NCBI RefSeq assembly: GCF_009856605.1
Contig: NZ_CP047242.1
Location: 3,106,001-3,170,000 of the forward strand
Direction of reading: 5' to 3'
Length of the DNA: 64,000 nt
From: Trichormus variabilis 0441
GTDB taxonomy: Bacteria; Cyanobacteriota; Cyanobacteriia; Cyanobacteriales; Nostocaceae
The notes under the pieces were generated by a model, which searched no databases, was not told the origin of the DNA, and was given only the letters and a program-made list of their open reading frames with translations. Made by a program: the position numbers and the translations under genes. Positions 63,126 to 64,000 of this stretch are shown piece by piece; the stretch's first letter is position 1; each line of letters begins with the position of its first letter.

Positions 63126-63748
63126 TGCCTAGAAAACAGAATCTCTCGGACTTAATCCAAGAGGAAGCCCAAAAATTTACACCATCTGCTGGCGAAACTG
63201 CCATTGAAGTGACAGCGCAAGAAGTGGTTGAAGAAACTTCTACTACCCCAGAAGAATCAGAACAGACTCTAGAAGCAACTGCTGCTAAACGTAGCACTCC
63301 TACTAAAGCAGATTTAGAAGCTACTATCAAAGAATTACAAGCCAGTTTAAAAAAATCTGAACAACAGGAAAAATCGCTACAGCAAAAAATAGATGATTTG
63401 CAATCAGCTTTATCTGAACAAAAATCTTCAGTTAAAAAACTCACTAAGGAACTAGACGAAACCAAAAAAACTGCCCTACAACTGGCAGAAGCTAACTCCC
63501 AGCTTATAGAAGAACAGAAATCTTTGGCTTCTGCACAAGAAAAAGAGCAGTTGGAGAGACAACAGTTAGAAAAACAAAGACAAGAGAAAGAACTGCTAGA
63601 AAAAGAACTGCTAGAAAAACAAAGACAAGAGAAAGAAAGCTATAAACCAGTACATTATCGAAAATCACATCGGCTACCTGAAAATTACCCAACACAACAG
63701 GTAGAAACCAATGATGATTTTTCTTCAAATACTTGGTTGTATGATTAA
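63125..63748 (+). CDS. mcdB: Coiled-coil protein, candidate McdB (type 2)
   Basis: A 207-residue acidic, Q/E/K-rich protein. It has a short basic N-terminus ([17 protein letters not shown]), a Thr/Glu-rich low-complexity part (20-58) and a long coiled coil (about 60-175) with the repeat EKQRQEKELLEKELLEKQRQ. The C-terminus ends WLYD with Trp204 four residues from the end. A conserved near-terminal Trp and central Q-rich coiled coil are reported for McdB, the carboxysome adaptor of McdA. Its start overlaps the mcdA stop (TAATG). There is no ParB-like nuclease or HTH domain. Confidence 0.62.
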   Translation: MPRKQNLSDLIQEEAQKFTPSAGETAIEVTAQEVVEETSTTPEESEQTLEATAAKRSTPTKADLEATIKELQASLKKSEQQEKSLQQKIDDLQSALSEQKSSVKKLTKELDETKKTALQLAEANSQLIEEQKSLASAQEKEQLERQQLEKQRQEKELLEKELLEKQRQEKESYKPVHYRKSHRLPENYPTQQVETNDDFSSNTWLYD

Positions 63749-64000
63749 AGATAGAAGGCTAGGTGCATCATAGGGCAGGAAGAGGGATTTGATAATTACG
63801 TCCTTTATCTCCCACCCTGTGGTTTGGTGGTAGCCTCTCTACAAGAGGAGTTAAAGCCCCACATACCTTACTCTTTTTCCTGCATCCGGTACGCTGCGGT
63901 AACAATTTCGGATTTTGTCGCGCTTGCCTTGACTATGCAGGCGCAAGTTTACTCACAGGGGATTTTGAATTAATTTTCCCTAATTTCCATGATCGTTTTT
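63749..64000. other. Intergenic at window end
   Basis: 252 bp with no ORF or RNA gene recognised. It may hold the terminator of the mcdAB-like pair and the promoter of a gene beyond the window. Confidence 0.4.

Overview
The window is chromosomal DNA from a filamentous, heterocyst-type cyanobacterium of the Nostoc/Anabaena group. The signs are oxygenic photosynthesis genes (psaL, psaJ, psaF, psbB, psbT), chlorophyll and carotenoid genes (chlI, chlP, cruF, cruG), a Tic22 homologue, the regulator RpaA, many GCGATCGC (HIP1) octamers, and numerous heptanucleotide tandem repeats between genes. From memory, the gene order matches the all0107 (psaL) to about alr0160s segment of Nostoc sp. PCC 7120 or a close relative such as Anabaena variabilis; the exact strain cannot be fixed from the sequence alone. 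No transposase, prophage, rRNA or CRISPR array was seen. One tRNA gene (Pro, anticodon TGG) lies at 5748-5821.

Layout. 0-3 kb: photosystem I operon psaF-psaJ, then psaL (all minus), and tsaD. 3-11 kb: an alpha/beta hydrolase, an ACT-like protein, two related GNAT acetyltransferases, the tRNA, tic22, prmC, tsaC and a degenerate histidine kinase. 11-15 kb: secD-secF, pdhB and a Uma2-family gene. 15.6-19.3 kb: a 1107-residue Roco protein (leucine-rich repeats, Ras-like GTPase, COR) facing a small HTH/AT-hook regulator. 19.5-25 kb: cysA, a YidD-like Cys-rich protein, chlP, rpaA and a YheT-like hydrolase. 25-31 kb: a PEP-CTERM protein, a Tat-exported PhoX-like phosphatase, two more Uma2 genes, a HAD phosphatase and rpsA. 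31-34 kb: psbT and psbB, with a divergent 51-residue ORF. 34-41 kb: a peptide-type ABC binding protein and permease, RNase HI, cruG and cruF. 41-47 kb: rpmA/rplU, an RlaP-type nucleotidyltransferase, chlI and a serine hydrolase. 48-56.5 kb: ftsW, several glycosyltransferases, a three-gene FHA/lipoprotein/membrane-protein operon, an aldo/keto reductase and a small cytochrome c. 57-64 kb: a coiled-coil protein, Pmp3 and YvlD-like membrane proteins, a 2Fe-2S ferredoxin, tex, and a two-gene ParA/coiled-coil pair that looks like a type 2 McdAB carboxysome-positioning system.

How it fits together. Most of the window is housekeeping and photosynthesis: photosystem assembly (psa, psb), pigments (chlP, chlI, cruF, cruG), export (secDF, tic22, yidD-like), translation and tRNA modification (tsaC and tsaD for t6A, prmC, rpsA, rpmA, rplU) and light/clock output (rpaA). 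The most interesting accessory parts are the Roco gene with its C-terminal module and convergent regulator, the FHA operon, the degenerate kinase, the plant-like GNAT, the candidate mcdAB pair, and several families of small dispersed palindromes: AGACG...CGTCT 20-mers, a GGACTTACGCA-ended element, and a 123 bp MITE-like element. Identifications rest on motif reading and family recall; no search was run.
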